From the NCBI RefSeq assembly GCF_963666665.1, contig NZ_OY762999.1, positions 477,501 through 541,500 of the forward strand: DNA of 64,000 nucleotides. The letters are read 5' to 3'. Below, one piece after another: positions 46,320 to 55,062 of this stretch (position 1 is the first letter of the stretch; each line of letters opens with the position of its first letter). The translations under genes and the position numbers were made by a program. The notes under the pieces were generated by a model. It was not told the origin of the DNA. It was given only the letters and a program-made list of their open reading frames with translations, and did not search any database. This stretch comes from Maridesulfovibrio sp. (GTDB taxonomy: Bacteria > Desulfobacterota > Desulfovibrionia > Desulfovibrionales > Desulfovibrionaceae).

Positions 46320-47975
46320 TCAAGTCTTCCAGCCCGGTCCTTTCACAACAATCTCGTTCAGGACACGCCCCATCTTCGGGCTTTCCATCATTCCGGTAAC
46401 TACTTCGATATAGCATCCGCTGTCCGCTGCTGCGGCTTTTTGTAATGCCTTGTCCAGTTCGCGGTTAGTGGTCACCTTTACGCTGAACCAGCCGTCCATG
46501 CCCAAGGCTTCAGGCAGCTTGCTGTAATTCCACTGGGCCAGATCATTATAATAGATGTATGGATCTTCGCAGAGCAGCCGCTCAATGAGATAGCCATCGT
46601 TATTCACGCAGAGGATTATGGGCTTGAGCTTGAAACGGGCAAACTGGCAGATTTCATGGGCGGTCATCTGGTGTGCGCCTTCTCCGGTGATCAGCAAGGT
46701 TCGGCGATCAGGCGCGGCAAGTGCTGCCCCGAAAGATGCCGGAGTAGCCCAGCCGATGGAGCCCCAGAGGGTCTGGTTGAAGAATACCGCATCCTCGGGC
46801 AGACGGGCATTGACCAGCCCCATGGAAGGGGTTCCGGTTTCGCCCATAATAATATCATTCGCCGCGAAAAAGCGTTCGATGCGCGGGTATAGTGATTCCG
46901 CAGTTATTTCATCATCCGCCTCACCCACAGGTTCACCTAGTCCCTGTGGAGTCATGGGGATCGGCAGTGAAAGGTTGCCGATTCGTGCGCAAAGTTCGCT
47001 CAGTACGTCTTCCATCTGCACATTATGGTAAACCGCATGCCCGATGCAGACACGGTCAGGATGGATTTTAATTTCATGATTCGGTCTGAGATTTACGGTA
47101 AACGCCCCGGTATTGATGTCCGAAAGGATCGTGCCGAAGCTAACCACCAGATCTGCTGATTCAACGGTCTGCCGCACTTCCTCATCGAGAATGCGTCCGT
47201 TGTATACCCCGATAAAATTAGGATGTGTTTCGGAGAGCGTACCCTTCGCCATGAACATGGAAGTGAAGGGAATGCCGGATTTATCAATGAATTCGAGCAT
47301 CGGGTTATGCAGCTCATGGCGTCCGATAAGGGCACCGACCATGGCGATGGCGCTTTCAGCTTTTTCCAGCCTTTCGATGATCAACGGAATGACCGTATCA
47401 AGGGTATCCTTATTGCTGACAGGCGAGGGCAGGGTATGCGGCTTGGTGCAGCCCAGTTCCTTGATCGCTTCATCCGCAGGTACCGCAATATAGACGGGAT
47501 GTTTTTTTGTCAGTGCGGCATTGATGCAGCGTTCTACCTCTGCCACAGTATTTTCAGCCGTAAGGATGGTACTTGCGCAGACCACAGGTTGGGTCATTTT
47601 ATGAAAAAGGTCGAATTCACCGTTGCCAAGTGAATGGTGGATAAGGTTGCCGTTGCGTTGCACCGTGCATTTGGGAATGCCCACAATATGGAAGACAGGC
47701 AGGTTCTCGGCATAGCATCCGGCAATGCCGTTAATGGCACTAAGTTCACCCACTCCGTAGGTTGTGCAGACAGCGGCTTTACCTTTGATACGGGCGTAAC
47801 CGTCTGCGGCATATGCTGCGTTGAGTTCGTTGCAGCAGCCGATCCATTTGAAGTCTGAATCTGTGCAGAAGGCATCATTAACCGGGAAGGCATAATCGCC
47901 CGGAACCCCGAAAATGTCCGTTATTCCGATTTCTTTCAGTCGTTCAAGCAAATGCTGGATAACTGTCTGGCCCAT
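46320..47975 (-). CDS. thiamine diphosphate-dependent 2-oxoacid decarboxylase
   Basis: A 551-residue enzyme of the pyruvate/indolepyruvate decarboxylase family. The N-terminal pyrimidine domain has GVPGDYAFPVNDAF and a catalytic Glu in TTYGVGELSA. The C-terminal part has the ThDP motif of the type GDG-N25-NN, seen as GEGAHQMTAHEICQFARF followed by CVNNDGYLIE. It converts a 2-oxoacid to an aldehyde and CO2. Phenylpyruvate, indolepyruvate or pyruvate are the known substrates of relatives; which one applies is unclear. No partner genes are seen. Confidence 0.88.
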   Translation of the reverse strand: MGQTVIQHLLERLKEIGITDIFGVPGDYAFPVNDAFCTDSDFKWIGCCNELNAAYAADGYARIKGKAAVCTTYGVGELSAINGIAGCYAENLPVFHIVGIPKCTVQRNGNLIHHSLGNGEFDLFHKMTQPVVCASTILTAENTVAEVERCINAALTKKHPVYIAVPADEAIKELGCTKPHTLPSPVSNKDTLDTVIPLIIERLEKAESAIAMVGALIGRHELHNPMLEFIDKSGIPFTSMFMAKGTLSETHPNFIGVYNGRILDEEVRQTVESADLVVSFGTILSDINTGAFTVNLRPNHEIKIHPDRVCIGHAVYHNVQMEDVLSELCARIGNLSLPIPMTPQGLGEPVGEADDEITAESLYPRIERFFAANDIIMGETGTPSMGLVNARLPEDAVFFNQTLWGSIGWATPASFGAALAAPDRRTLLITGEGAHQMTAHEICQFARFKLKPIILCVNNDGYLIERLLCEDPYIYYNDLAQWNYSKLPEALGMDGWFSVKVTTNRELDKALQKAAAADSGCYIEVVTGMMESPKMGRVLNEIVVKGPGWKT

Positions 47976-48300
47976 GGATAATCCCCCTATTGGCTATGGT
48001 AAGCTGGTGGTATGGTTTGTTTGCTAGTGTGCCATTGTGGGTGATTTGTGTCTATGGGGTTTAAGGATTTTGGTGCAAGTAGATTGGGGTGTGTTTTAGA
48101 CGGCTTAAATTTTCAGTTATACAAGGGGGATTTAACTGTTAAAAAAGTTATTTTTTGTATCGTAGTCCCTTACTGTTTAAAATTATGGATTATTTTATGT
48201 TCTATGAATGTAATGAAAAATATTAATTTTTGTCTGTTGTGAGACACCAAATTGGTATAATGTAAATGTAGGTCTCAGTATTCCAAACACTGGAGGAAAT
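47976..48300. other. intergenic region with an extended -10 promoter
   Basis: 325 bases between divergent genes. Apart from the promoter at 48253-48261 and a ggagg before 48301, I see no gene. A 64-codon plus-strand frame at 48048 has no ribosome-binding site and unconvincing composition. Confidence 0.5.
48253..48261 (+). promoter_or_regulatory. extended -10 promoter of the binding-protein gene
   Basis: The sequence tggtataat is a full consensus extended -10 element, 40 bases upstream of the ATG at 48301. No good -35 box lies at the usual distance, consistent with the extended -10 type. Confidence 0.6.
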
Positions 48301-49050
48301 ATGAAACGTATAGTCTGTCTGGCCTTAGTTGTCGCATTTTTGATTGGCGCTCAAATTTCTCATGCTGCTCAAAAGGTAACTGTTTACGGGGAAGAATCCT
48401 ATATTCCCTATGCTTTTTTGGACAATGGAACACCTAACGGTATTTACGTGAAAATTCTTAATCAGGTGTTTTCGAAAATGACTGATTATGATGTGACTAT
48501 TGAGCTTGTCCCTTGGAAACGGGCATTGAATTTAGTGGAAACCGGTAAAGGTTTCGCATGTTTTGCCTCGTATTACAGGCCCAAAGAGCGCCCTTGGGTT
48601 TCTCCTTGGTCAGAACCGATTATAAGCGAGGGATATGCAGCATATTGCGGGAAGGAAGTTGTTTCAAAGCCAAGACAGAATTGGCCGGCTGATTTTAAGG
48701 GCTTAGAACTTGGTTGTATTTCCGGTTATTCTATTCCCAACAAAAAAGAACTCAATTTTCAGGACGCTGATAATAATGAAACAAACCTTAAAAAACTCAT
48801 TAGTGGGCGTATCGATTGTTTCATTCAGGATGATGCGTCTATTAGATATAGTATGAAGCAGATGAATATTCCCTCTGGTAAAATAGTAAAAGCAATGCAG
48901 GTAAGCAGCGAAAATGGTTACCTTGCTTTTTCTAAAGCTTTTAACGCTTCATACAAAGATGATTTTGTTAAAAAATTCAATCAGGTTCTTTCTGAAATGA
49001 AGAAAAGTGGTGAAGTCGATAAAATCGTTGCTGATTTCTTGGGTAATTAA
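48301..49050 (+). CDS. SBP_bac_3-type periplasmic solute-binding protein
   Basis: A 249-residue protein with a signal peptide cut near SHAAQK and the two-lobe pattern of amino-acid-type binding proteins ([45 protein letters not shown]). No ABC permease or ATPase is next to it. A chemotaxis receptor gene follows after a terminator, so it may present a ligand for sensing rather than transport, but that is inference. An extended -10 promoter and a ribosome-binding site precede it. Confidence 0.82.
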   Translation: MKRIVCLALVVAFLIGAQISHAAQKVTVYGEESYIPYAFLDNGTPNGIYVKILNQVFSKMTDYDVTIELVPWKRALNLVETGKGFACFASYYRPKERPWVSPWSEPIISEGYAAYCGKEVVSKPRQNWPADFKGLELGCISGYSIPNKKELNFQDADNNETNLKKLISGRIDCFIQDDASIRYSMKQMNIPSGKIVKAMQVSSENGYLAFSKAFNASYKDDFVKKFNQVLSEMKKSGEVDKIVADFLGN

Positions 49051-49072
49051 CAATAACTAACAGCGGTCTGTT

Positions 49073-49102
49073 CTGCCGGGCAGGTGATAGCTTGCCCGGC
49101 AG
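49073..49102 (+). terminator. terminator between the binding protein and the chemotaxis receptor
   Basis: A 10-bp stem (ctgccgggca with tgcccggcag). It supports separate transcription of the next gene and argues against an upstream start of that gene at 49092. Confidence 0.75.
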
Positions 49103-49160
49103 ATTATTGATGCCTTTTATTTCTGCTGCCCAGCTAAATTTGATTCAGAATGGAGATATC

Positions 49161-50819
49161 ATGAACAAAGCCCCCTTCCTAAAAAGCATCCAGTTCAGGA
49201 TTATCGTGTTATTAGTTGCTGTGGTGACACTGATTCTTCTTGGATTCGGCTTGAGGGATTACTACCAGATTCGTACCCAATTGGAAACTAACCTGAATAA
49301 ACAAGCGGACAGGACTGCCGGACGATTGGCATTAGGAATGATAACTCCTATTTGGGATTTTAATGATTCTTTAGGAACGAGAGTTATCAAGTCTGAAATG
49401 GAGCTTGAGGAGTTGTCGTCCGTTATTGTTTATGAAGCTGATGGTAAGAAAATTTTTCTCGCGTTGGGTAAGACTTCTACAGATGAAATTCAAAAGCTGG
49501 AGAAACCGCCAACCGGAAATTATGTCACAGTAAGCAAGGATATTTCTCGTAAAGAGAAAAAAATCGGTGTCGTAACGGTTTATTTTACCCGTGAAATTCT
49601 TGAGGCAAAGCTTGTCCAGGAAATTATGGGAATCACACTCAAGACTGTGGTTACCGATGTTCTGATTATTTTTATTCTCTTTTTTGTGATTCGTGGAATG
49701 CTCATCAATCCCGTAAAAAGAATACAGACCTTTGCGGAAAAAGTGAGTGGCGGTGATTTGGAGTGTTCTTTCGAAGAAGGAACTTTTTACGGAGAGTTGG
49801 GTGAGCTTAAAACAGCAATTCTTCAAATGGTTCAGAATCTTAAGCGGACCATCAGCGAGGTGGAAGTTAAGGAAAACGAAGCTGCTGAAGCGGCAAAAGA
49901 AGCAAGACAGGCCTATGATGACGCCGAGATGGCGCGACAGCAGGCTGAGAGTGCCCGCCAGGAAGGAATGCTTGAAGCTGCGTCCATTTTGAAGGAAATA
50001 TCTGAAAATATTGTTAATTCTGCGGATCATCTTTCCGGTCGTGTCGATCAGGTAAACGAATACACAATGCAACAGCGGGACAGGTCCGGTGAGACCGCAA
50101 CTGCAATGGAAGAAATGAATGCCACTGTACTTGAGGTAGCTCAAAATGCAGGGCTGGCAGCAGACAGTGCTGAATCTTCCAAAGATAAGGCTGAGCTTGG
50201 TTCAAGCAAGGTTTCTGATCTTGTTGCCTCTATTAATAACGTCAGCAATCTTTCCGACGAAATGAAAGAAAGTTTAGCTGAGTTGGGCAGGAATGCTGAT
50301 GGAATCGGAACCATCATGAATGTTATCAACGATATCGCCGACCAGACCAACCTGCTGGCGCTGAATGCTGCAATCGAAGCTGCGCGTGCCGGTGAGGCTG
50401 GCAGGGGTTTTGCAGTCGTTGCGGATGAAGTCCGCAAGCTGGCAGAAAAAACAATGCAGGCAACCAAGGAAGTTGAGAATGTAATTACTGCTATCCAGAA
50501 CAGCAGTTCTCAAAACATCCGTTGCATGGATGATACAACAAAAGCCGTGGATCAGAGCATGGGACTGGCAAAGGAGGCAGGTGAATCACTGGTTGAGATT
50601 GTGTCCTTTGTGGAAATAACATCTGATCAGGTCCGCTCAATTGCTACAGCTTCTGAGCAACAGTCAGCCTCAAGTGAAGAGATCAACCGGGCCATGGATG
50701 ACATCAACAATATTGCCATGGAAATTTCTTCTGACATGGAGCAGGCAACTTCTGCTCTTCACAAATTGAAGGATCTTTCAGAGCAACTGGTTCAGCTTAT
50801 CCATAAGCTTGAAAGTTAA
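49161..50819 (+). CDS. methyl-accepting chemotaxis protein
   Basis: A 552-residue receptor. A first membrane helix (about 13-31), a periplasmic domain of about 130 residues, a second helix (about 170-190), a HAMP domain, a coiled-coil linker and a cytoplasmic signalling domain follow. The hairpin tip is clear ([29 protein letters not shown]). It passes ligand signals to CheA/CheW. Start at 49161 after ggag; a longer frame from 49092 would begin inside the terminator. Confidence 0.93.
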   Translation: MNKAPFLKSIQFRIIVLLVAVVTLILLGFGLRDYYQIRTQLETNLNKQADRTAGRLALGMITPIWDFNDSLGTRVIKSEMELEELSSVIVYEADGKKIFLALGKTSTDEIQKLEKPPTGNYVTVSKDISRKEKKIGVVTVYFTREILEAKLVQEIMGITLKTVVTDVLIIFILFFVIRGMLINPVKRIQTFAEKVSGGDLECSFEEGTFYGELGELKTAILQMVQNLKRTISEVEVKENEAAEAAKEARQAYDDAEMARQQAESARQEGMLEAASILKEISENIVNSADHLSGRVDQVNEYTMQQRDRSGETATAMEEMNATVLEVAQNAGLAADSAESSKDKAELGSSKVSDLVASINNVSNLSDEMKESLAELGRNADGIGTIMNVINDIADQTNLLALNAAIEAARAGEAGRGFAVVADEVRKLAEKTMQATKEVENVITAIQNSSSQNIRCMDDTTKAVDQSMGLAKEAGESLVEIVSFVEITSDQVRSIATASEQQSASSEEINRAMDDINNIAMEISSDMEQATSALHKLKDLSEQLVQLIHKLES

Positions 50820-50845
50820 TAAATTTAATCCAAAGGATTATGAGT

Positions 50846-50885
50846 AAAAACAGACAGTGCTTGTAAAAGTGCTGTCTGTTTTTTT
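50846..50885 (+). terminator. terminator of the chemotaxis receptor gene
   Basis: An aaacagacag/ctgtctgttt stem with a T-run, 27 bases after the stop codon. Confidence 0.85.
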
Positions 50886-51086
50886 GCTAAGATTCTATGG
50901 AATTTTCTGAGAATTCGATGGCGAAGGCTAAGTTTAGTTTTACTAGTGTGTCTACATGTAAAGAATACGTTGACAATAGAAATTTACTGATTGAAATTCT
51001 CTGCTTCTACCAAAGATAGAAAGCCAGTCTTAATCATATACCGTAAAATTGCTTGATAGCATTTTTTCGTTTTTATGGAGTGTTCA

Positions 51087-51719
51087 ATGGACCTACAGAT
51101 GTGGTTGCTTTTTTTTTCCGCCTACTTGGTGATCACGTTATCGCCGGGGCCGAATGTCTTATTGGTGCTACGAAATAGTGTTAAGCATGGCTGGAAGTCT
51201 GCTTTTATTACTGTTCTGGGTAACCTGTGCTGTCAGTTTATTATAGTATGCTTGGTTGCTGTTGGAGTGGGTAAGCTTATTCAGGAGCTTCCATTCTGGT
51301 TCTTTGCGATGAAACTTGTTGGCGGAGCGTATCTGATTTATCTTGGAATTAAGAACCTGATAGCGGCGCGCAAAGCAGGTTTACAGCACGTCGAAAAGAC
51401 TGCTCCTGCTGATACGAATGTCAGCAACATGTTTGCCGAAGCGTTCTGGGTTTCAGCCAGTAATCCCAAGACGTTGATTTTTCTGTCAGCTTTTTTACCG
51501 CAGTTTCTTGATGTAAATCATCCTGCGTATGAACAGTTCGCAGTAATGTTTTTATCTATCTGTTTTATCGTTACGTCAGTGCATCTGGGGTATTCGTATC
51601 TGATAGCTTATTTCGGTAAGTTCTTTTCCTTTGATAATTTTAAGCGCAAAATCGATGGAATCACAGGTGGGCTTTTTGTTGCTCTAGGTGGGGGGCTGCT
51701 TTTGAGTAACAGATCTTAA
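51087..51719 (+). CDS. LysE/RhtB-type amino acid exporter
   Basis: A 210-residue inner-membrane protein with about six helices and the family motif LSPGPNVLLVLRNSVKHG near residue 20. It exports amino acids or derivatives. The ATG at 51087 follows ggag; an in-frame ATG at 51075 contains part of that ribosome-binding site. The last 12 codons plus the terminator are part of a 100-base repeat found again at 53697. Confidence 0.88.
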   Translation: MDLQMWLLFFSAYLVITLSPGPNVLLVLRNSVKHGWKSAFITVLGNLCCQFIIVCLVAVGVGKLIQELPFWFFAMKLVGGAYLIYLGIKNLIAARKAGLQHVEKTAPADTNVSNMFAEAFWVSASNPKTLIFLSAFLPQFLDVNHPAYEQFAVMFLSICFIVTSVHLGYSYLIAYFGKFFSFDNFKRKIDGITGGLFVALGGGLLLSNRS

Positions 51720-51776
51720 GATAGCTTTTATGCTGAATAAAATTATAGGGTTAACTCTGTTTGGAGTTAACCCTGT
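51673..51776 (+). repeat. direct repeat copy A flanking the ClC gene (lysE 3' end and terminator)
   Basis: About 100 bases, covering the last codons of the LysE gene and the hairpin at 51747-51774. Copy B at 53697-53799 is in the same orientation with roughly 80% identity; its last 45 bases are nearly identical (gaataaaattatagggttaa shared). Confidence 0.8.
51747..51774. terminator. terminator between the LysE and ClC genes
   Basis: An 11-bp perfect stem (agggttaactc with gagttaaccct), followed by T-rich sequence. It lies between convergent genes and may serve both. Confidence 0.85.
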
Positions 51777-51823
51777 TTTTCTCTGTGTTTTTGGGTAGGT
51801 GTTTATTGATATGTTTTTATTAC

Positions 51824-53587
51824 TTAATCTTCCCGGTTGTAGTAGCAGGTGATCAGGTCTTGCTTCGAAAGCATGCTTATAAGTCTTTTGGGGTTGTCAC
51901 GGGATACGACAGGCAGTTCATTAACATTTAAGGCGACCATTTTTTCCAGTGCGGATTGCAGGGTGGCATCCTCTGTAACTGTAATGACATTTGTGGTGGC
52001 AACATCCTTTGCAATCAGGAGGTTTGATAAAGATTCTTCAAACATAAGTTCCCTGATGTCATTGATTGACAAAATTCCTGTCATATCTCCATCCGCGCTG
52101 ACAATGGGAAAATATGATTCCGGTGAATTAGTCACAATTTTAACCACTGTGCCAAATTCCAAATTTTCTTCTAATGTACTCACATGAGTGTTGGTCAGGG
52201 CATCACGTACAAACAATGCTGAAAGCACACCTTGGGCAAATTCGTTTATATGAGCAGGTGAGTTCAGGCGGCTGCTGGATTGTTTTTCATATAAACTGGT
52301 TTTGCCGAGAATTAAATAAGAGATAGTTGAAACCAGCATCAGCGGCACCAGCAAGGTGTAGCTGGAACTCATTTCACAAGCCATAATGATTGAGGATATC
52401 GGCACTTTTGCAACACCAGCAAAAAAACCGCCCATGCCGACCAGTACAAAAGAATTAGGGTTAATAACCCATTCCGGGGCAATCATGTGCCCTATGCCAC
52501 CAAAAGCACCCCCCAGCATGGCCCCGATGAAAACTGATGGTCCAAATACACCGCCACTTCCACCTGAACTGATAGTAAAGCTCGTTGCTGCTATTTTTAC
52601 GAAGACCAGTACCAGCATTGTTTCCCAGAGCATTTTGCCATCAAGAGCCAATTGAACCCATACATAGCCGCCATCAATAATCTGCGGATAGAAGAAAGCA
52701 ACGCAACCAAGCATGAATCCGCCAATAGCAGGACGAAACATCCGGGGTATGGGCAGCTTTTCAAAAAAATGGTCCCGAATTCCATAAAAGAATTTGATAT
52801 ATACGAATCCTACCATGGCGCAGACTATTCCGAACAGAGCATAGGGGAGAAGTTCTACAGGCAGGTCGAAAGCAACGTTTCCGGGTTGGAAAAGGGCATG
52901 TCTGCCATATATTTCGGAAAAAAAAGCGTGGGCCATAATTGCAGATATGATGCATGGCAGAATAGCTTCATATTCATACTCTGTTTCCCTGTAGAGCACA
53001 CCGGGGACAAATAAGGCAGCACCAAGAGGGGCCTGAAAAATCGCTCCAATTCCACCGGCGGCACCGGCAAGAAGTAGAATTCGTCTTTCTTTTGGTTTTA
53101 GATCAAGCCACGTTGCGAGCAGCGAGCCGAATCCCGAACCGATTTGCGCAATCGGGCCTTCTTTTCCGCCTGAGCCTCCGCTGCCTATGGTCAGGGCAGA
53201 TGCGATAATTTTTATGAAGGGAGTTCGTTTTCGTGTGAAGCCTCCCTGATTGTGGAAAGATTCAATCATGGCATCTGTGCCGTGGCCTTCTGTTTCCGGT
53301 GCAATATTGAAAACAAGCAATCCTGATAAAAGTCCGCCTAGTGTAGCAATAGGGATAATCCATAAGGAAAATCCTGTGGCTTCAATGTCCACATCCAGCG
53401 GATTGCCTAGATGCGGTTCAAAAAAACAGATTGGCAGTTTGACAAAGATCTCAAGAGTCTTGTCCAGAAGGTTGTCAAAAAATACAGCTCCAATACCGGC
53501 AACAACTCCAACAGCAATGCTCAGTACCAGCCAGCGTGCGTGCTGAGGCCAGTTTGCGAATTTGAATCTTTCCAAAGCAAAGTCCAT
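51824..53587 (-). CDS. ClC-type chloride channel/antiporter with CBS domains
   Basis: A 587-residue membrane protein. Ion-path motifs of the ClC family are present: GSGGSGGKEGPIAQIG (with the gating Glu) and SSGGSGGVFGPSVFIG. About 11 membrane helices are followed by two CBS domains (about residues 455-587; VSTLEENLEFG and ISMLSKQDLI) that may bind nucleotides. It moves chloride, possibly against protons or another anion. The gene is flanked by direct repeats A and B. Confidence 0.92.
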   Translation of the reverse strand: MDFALERFKFANWPQHARWLVLSIAVGVVAGIGAVFFDNLLDKTLEIFVKLPICFFEPHLGNPLDVDIEATGFSLWIIPIATLGGLLSGLLVFNIAPETEGHGTDAMIESFHNQGGFTRKRTPFIKIIASALTIGSGGSGGKEGPIAQIGSGFGSLLATWLDLKPKERRILLLAGAAGGIGAIFQAPLGAALFVPGVLYRETEYEYEAILPCIISAIMAHAFFSEIYGRHALFQPGNVAFDLPVELLPYALFGIVCAMVGFVYIKFFYGIRDHFFEKLPIPRMFRPAIGGFMLGCVAFFYPQIIDGGYVWVQLALDGKMLWETMLVLVFVKIAATSFTISSGGSGGVFGPSVFIGAMLGGAFGGIGHMIAPEWVINPNSFVLVGMGGFFAGVAKVPISSIIMACEMSSSYTLLVPLMLVSTISYLILGKTSLYEKQSSSRLNSPAHINEFAQGVLSALFVRDALTNTHVSTLEENLEFGTVVKIVTNSPESYFPIVSADGDMTGILSINDIRELMFEESLSNLLIAKDVATTNVITVTEDATLQSALEKMVALNVNELPVVSRDNPKRLISMLSKQDLITCYYNRED

Positions 53588-53696
53588 AAGTTATCTCCTG
53601 ATTCATTATACATTTTGCTCTGAGTTAAGCAAAGCCGTTTTGCTTTAAATGTTAATGCTCATCTGGTGTAATCGTTAAGGTTCTCTGTATCTGATA

Positions 53697-53799
53697 TTTT
53701 TTGATGCTCTAGGCGGGGATGCTTTTGAGAAATATGTTTTAAGATAGCTGTTAGATTGAATAAAATTATAGGGTTAACTCGGTTTGGAGTTAACCCTAT
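53697..53799 (+). repeat. direct repeat copy B, remnant of the lysE 3' end and terminator
   Basis: This block, upstream of the minus-strand ClC start, repeats the last codons of the LysE gene and its terminator. The coding part is broken by small changes and does not belong to any gene here. The hairpin (agggttaactc with gagttaaccct) is intact. The rest of the 362-base gap 53588-53949 holds the ClC promoter and nothing else I can name. Confidence 0.75.
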
Positions 53800-53949
53800 T
53801 TGTGTCTATGGGGGAGTGTAGGGTTTGTGCGTTTATATTAACCCTCGCTTAGGTGTATGATTTTGTTAATCTAGTGGTGCTTTGATTGTTTTTGTTTGTG
53901 TTTATGTGTTAATACTTATTGTTTTTTAACTAACAAGCTGGGAGGAATC

Positions 53950-54546
53950 ATGCATAAGATTTCGCTAACGGACTTTGTCGATGTTGTTTCTAAGGCAGGC
54001 ACCAGTAAAGCAACTAAAGTAGCAACAATCAAAAATCGAAAACCCTACACTCCAGCAACCGATTTTTATAAAGGGATTCGTGATAAGATTGTTGAGATTG
54101 TTGAGCTTGGCGAGGGCAAAGAAGATGTCCAGACTGCAGTAGAGAATGCGTATTCTTCAAGGAAAGATCACTACCAAGAAGTTGCGGACGGTTTTGTAAA
54201 GTGGATGGGCCGAAAGAATATTGAATGGTTTCAGCCAGCCAAGGGAGGATATGGTCAGGGTGACATTTCGGTAAGCGTTAATCCAGAGGTCGGGGCTGTG
54301 ATAAATGGTGTCCCTCATTTGGTTAAGTTGTATTTTAAAGCAGACAAGCTTCCTAAAAATCATGCAATGATATCAACCCATCTCATGGAGACGTGTCTTC
54401 GTGATAATTGTCCTGAAAATACAATTATGGCGGTATTAGACGTTAAGCGAGGTAAGCTTATGGAGTATGTAGCTCCTTCGCCCAAATTTGATGCTGCTTT
54501 AAAGGGGGAGCTGGCTTATATAGAATCAATTTGGGATGAATTATAG
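53950..54546 (+). CDS. conserved-looking protein of unknown function
   Basis: A 198-residue soluble protein that I do not recognise. It has no signal peptide or membrane segment and is mixed alpha/beta in composition. The start at 53950 is chosen for the gggagg just before it. The N-terminal 45 residues are basic (KAGTSKATKVATIKNRKP), and the middle has a helical stretch (EDVQTAVENAYSSRKDHYQ). The gene stands alone with its own terminator, in a region with a duplicated terminator and a decayed gene, so recent acquisition is possible. Function not assigned. Confidence 0.65.
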   Translation: MHKISLTDFVDVVSKAGTSKATKVATIKNRKPYTPATDFYKGIRDKIVEIVELGEGKEDVQTAVENAYSSRKDHYQEVADGFVKWMGRKNIEWFQPAKGGYGQGDISVSVNPEVGAVINGVPHLVKLYFKADKLPKNHAMISTHLMETCLRDNCPENTIMAVLDVKRGKLMEYVAPSPKFDAALKGELAYIESIWDEL

Positions 54547-54571
54547 TAGACGGTTTGCCTGTATTGTTTTG

Positions 54572-54600
54572 AAGGTTAGCTCTAATTAAGAGTTAACCTT
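54572..54600 (+). terminator. terminator after the unknown gene
   Basis: A stem aaggttagctc with gagttaacctt (one mismatch), then a run of T. It resembles the stems at 51747 and 53770. Confidence 0.75.
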
Positions 54601-54649
54601 TTTTTGATTATAAATTTAGTTGTTAAAAAATGTATCTCTTTTACGAACC

Positions 54650-54842
54650 TTACAAAGCATCCTTAATCGATTCCCGATATTCTTCGATGTCCTGCTTAGT
54701 CACTTTTACATGCTGAACTTTGCCATCAACTTTGACAACGATAGGGGGGAGTCTGGAGGGCGGTTTCCCGTGCTTTCAGTGCTGAACGTTTTAATGCTTT
54801 TTCAATTAAAGCCAGCATTTCATTGTTGTTATCTTTAGTCAT
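54650..54842 (-). pseudogene. small gene with a single-base frameshift
   Basis: A strong ribosome-binding site (ggaggaaa) precedes an ATG at 54842. The frame runs 33 codons to a run of six C (plus-strand G6, 54744-54749), then meets a stop a few codons later. If one C is removed, the frame continues to a TAA at 54650-54652 and gives a 63-residue charged, helical protein (MTKDNNNEMLALIEKALKRS at the start, KQDIEEYRESIKDAL at the end). This fits a frameshift mutation, a sequencing error or, less likely, programmed slippage. I do not recognise the protein. Confidence 0.55.
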
Positions 54843-54936
54843 TTTTATTTCCTCCAAAGTCGATCAGATGTGGCCCTGTTTCCATATTGTCGAACAGCAC
54901 ACCCTTCTGTCTTCTCATAAAATCTCCCCCTCCCAT

Positions 54937-54958
54937 ATGTGCTAAATCTAACATATTC
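54937..54958. promoter_or_regulatory. inverted repeat upstream of the fdh promoter
   Basis: Half-sites atatgt and acatat separated by 10 bases, directly upstream of a possible -35 box. It is placed like an operator or activator site for fdhAB. No known factor is identified. Confidence 0.35.
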
Positions 54959-54964
54959 GAATTA

Positions 54965-54993
54965 TTGACTTTGTTTCATACTTAAGATTCTAT
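54965..54993 (+). promoter_or_regulatory. possible fdh promoter
   Basis: A ttgact -35 sequence is followed after 17 bases by ttctat, a poor -10. It lies 70 bases before the fdhA start. The rest of the 516-base gap (54547-55062) holds the terminator, the frameshifted small gene and the inverted repeat. Confidence 0.3.
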
Positions 54994-55062
54994 GGGATCA
55001 TCAAAGTAATTGTCAGGCATTTACGCGGTTTTGTGAGCCTGATTTAAACTGAGGAGGATCTC

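Noticed and set aside
48048..48242. A 64-residue plus-strand frame before the binding-protein gene
   Set aside because: No ribosome-binding site and no protein-like pattern.
54620..54838. A 72-residue plus-strand frame before fdhA
   Set aside because: It is antisense to the frameshifted small gene, which has the far better ribosome-binding site and composition.
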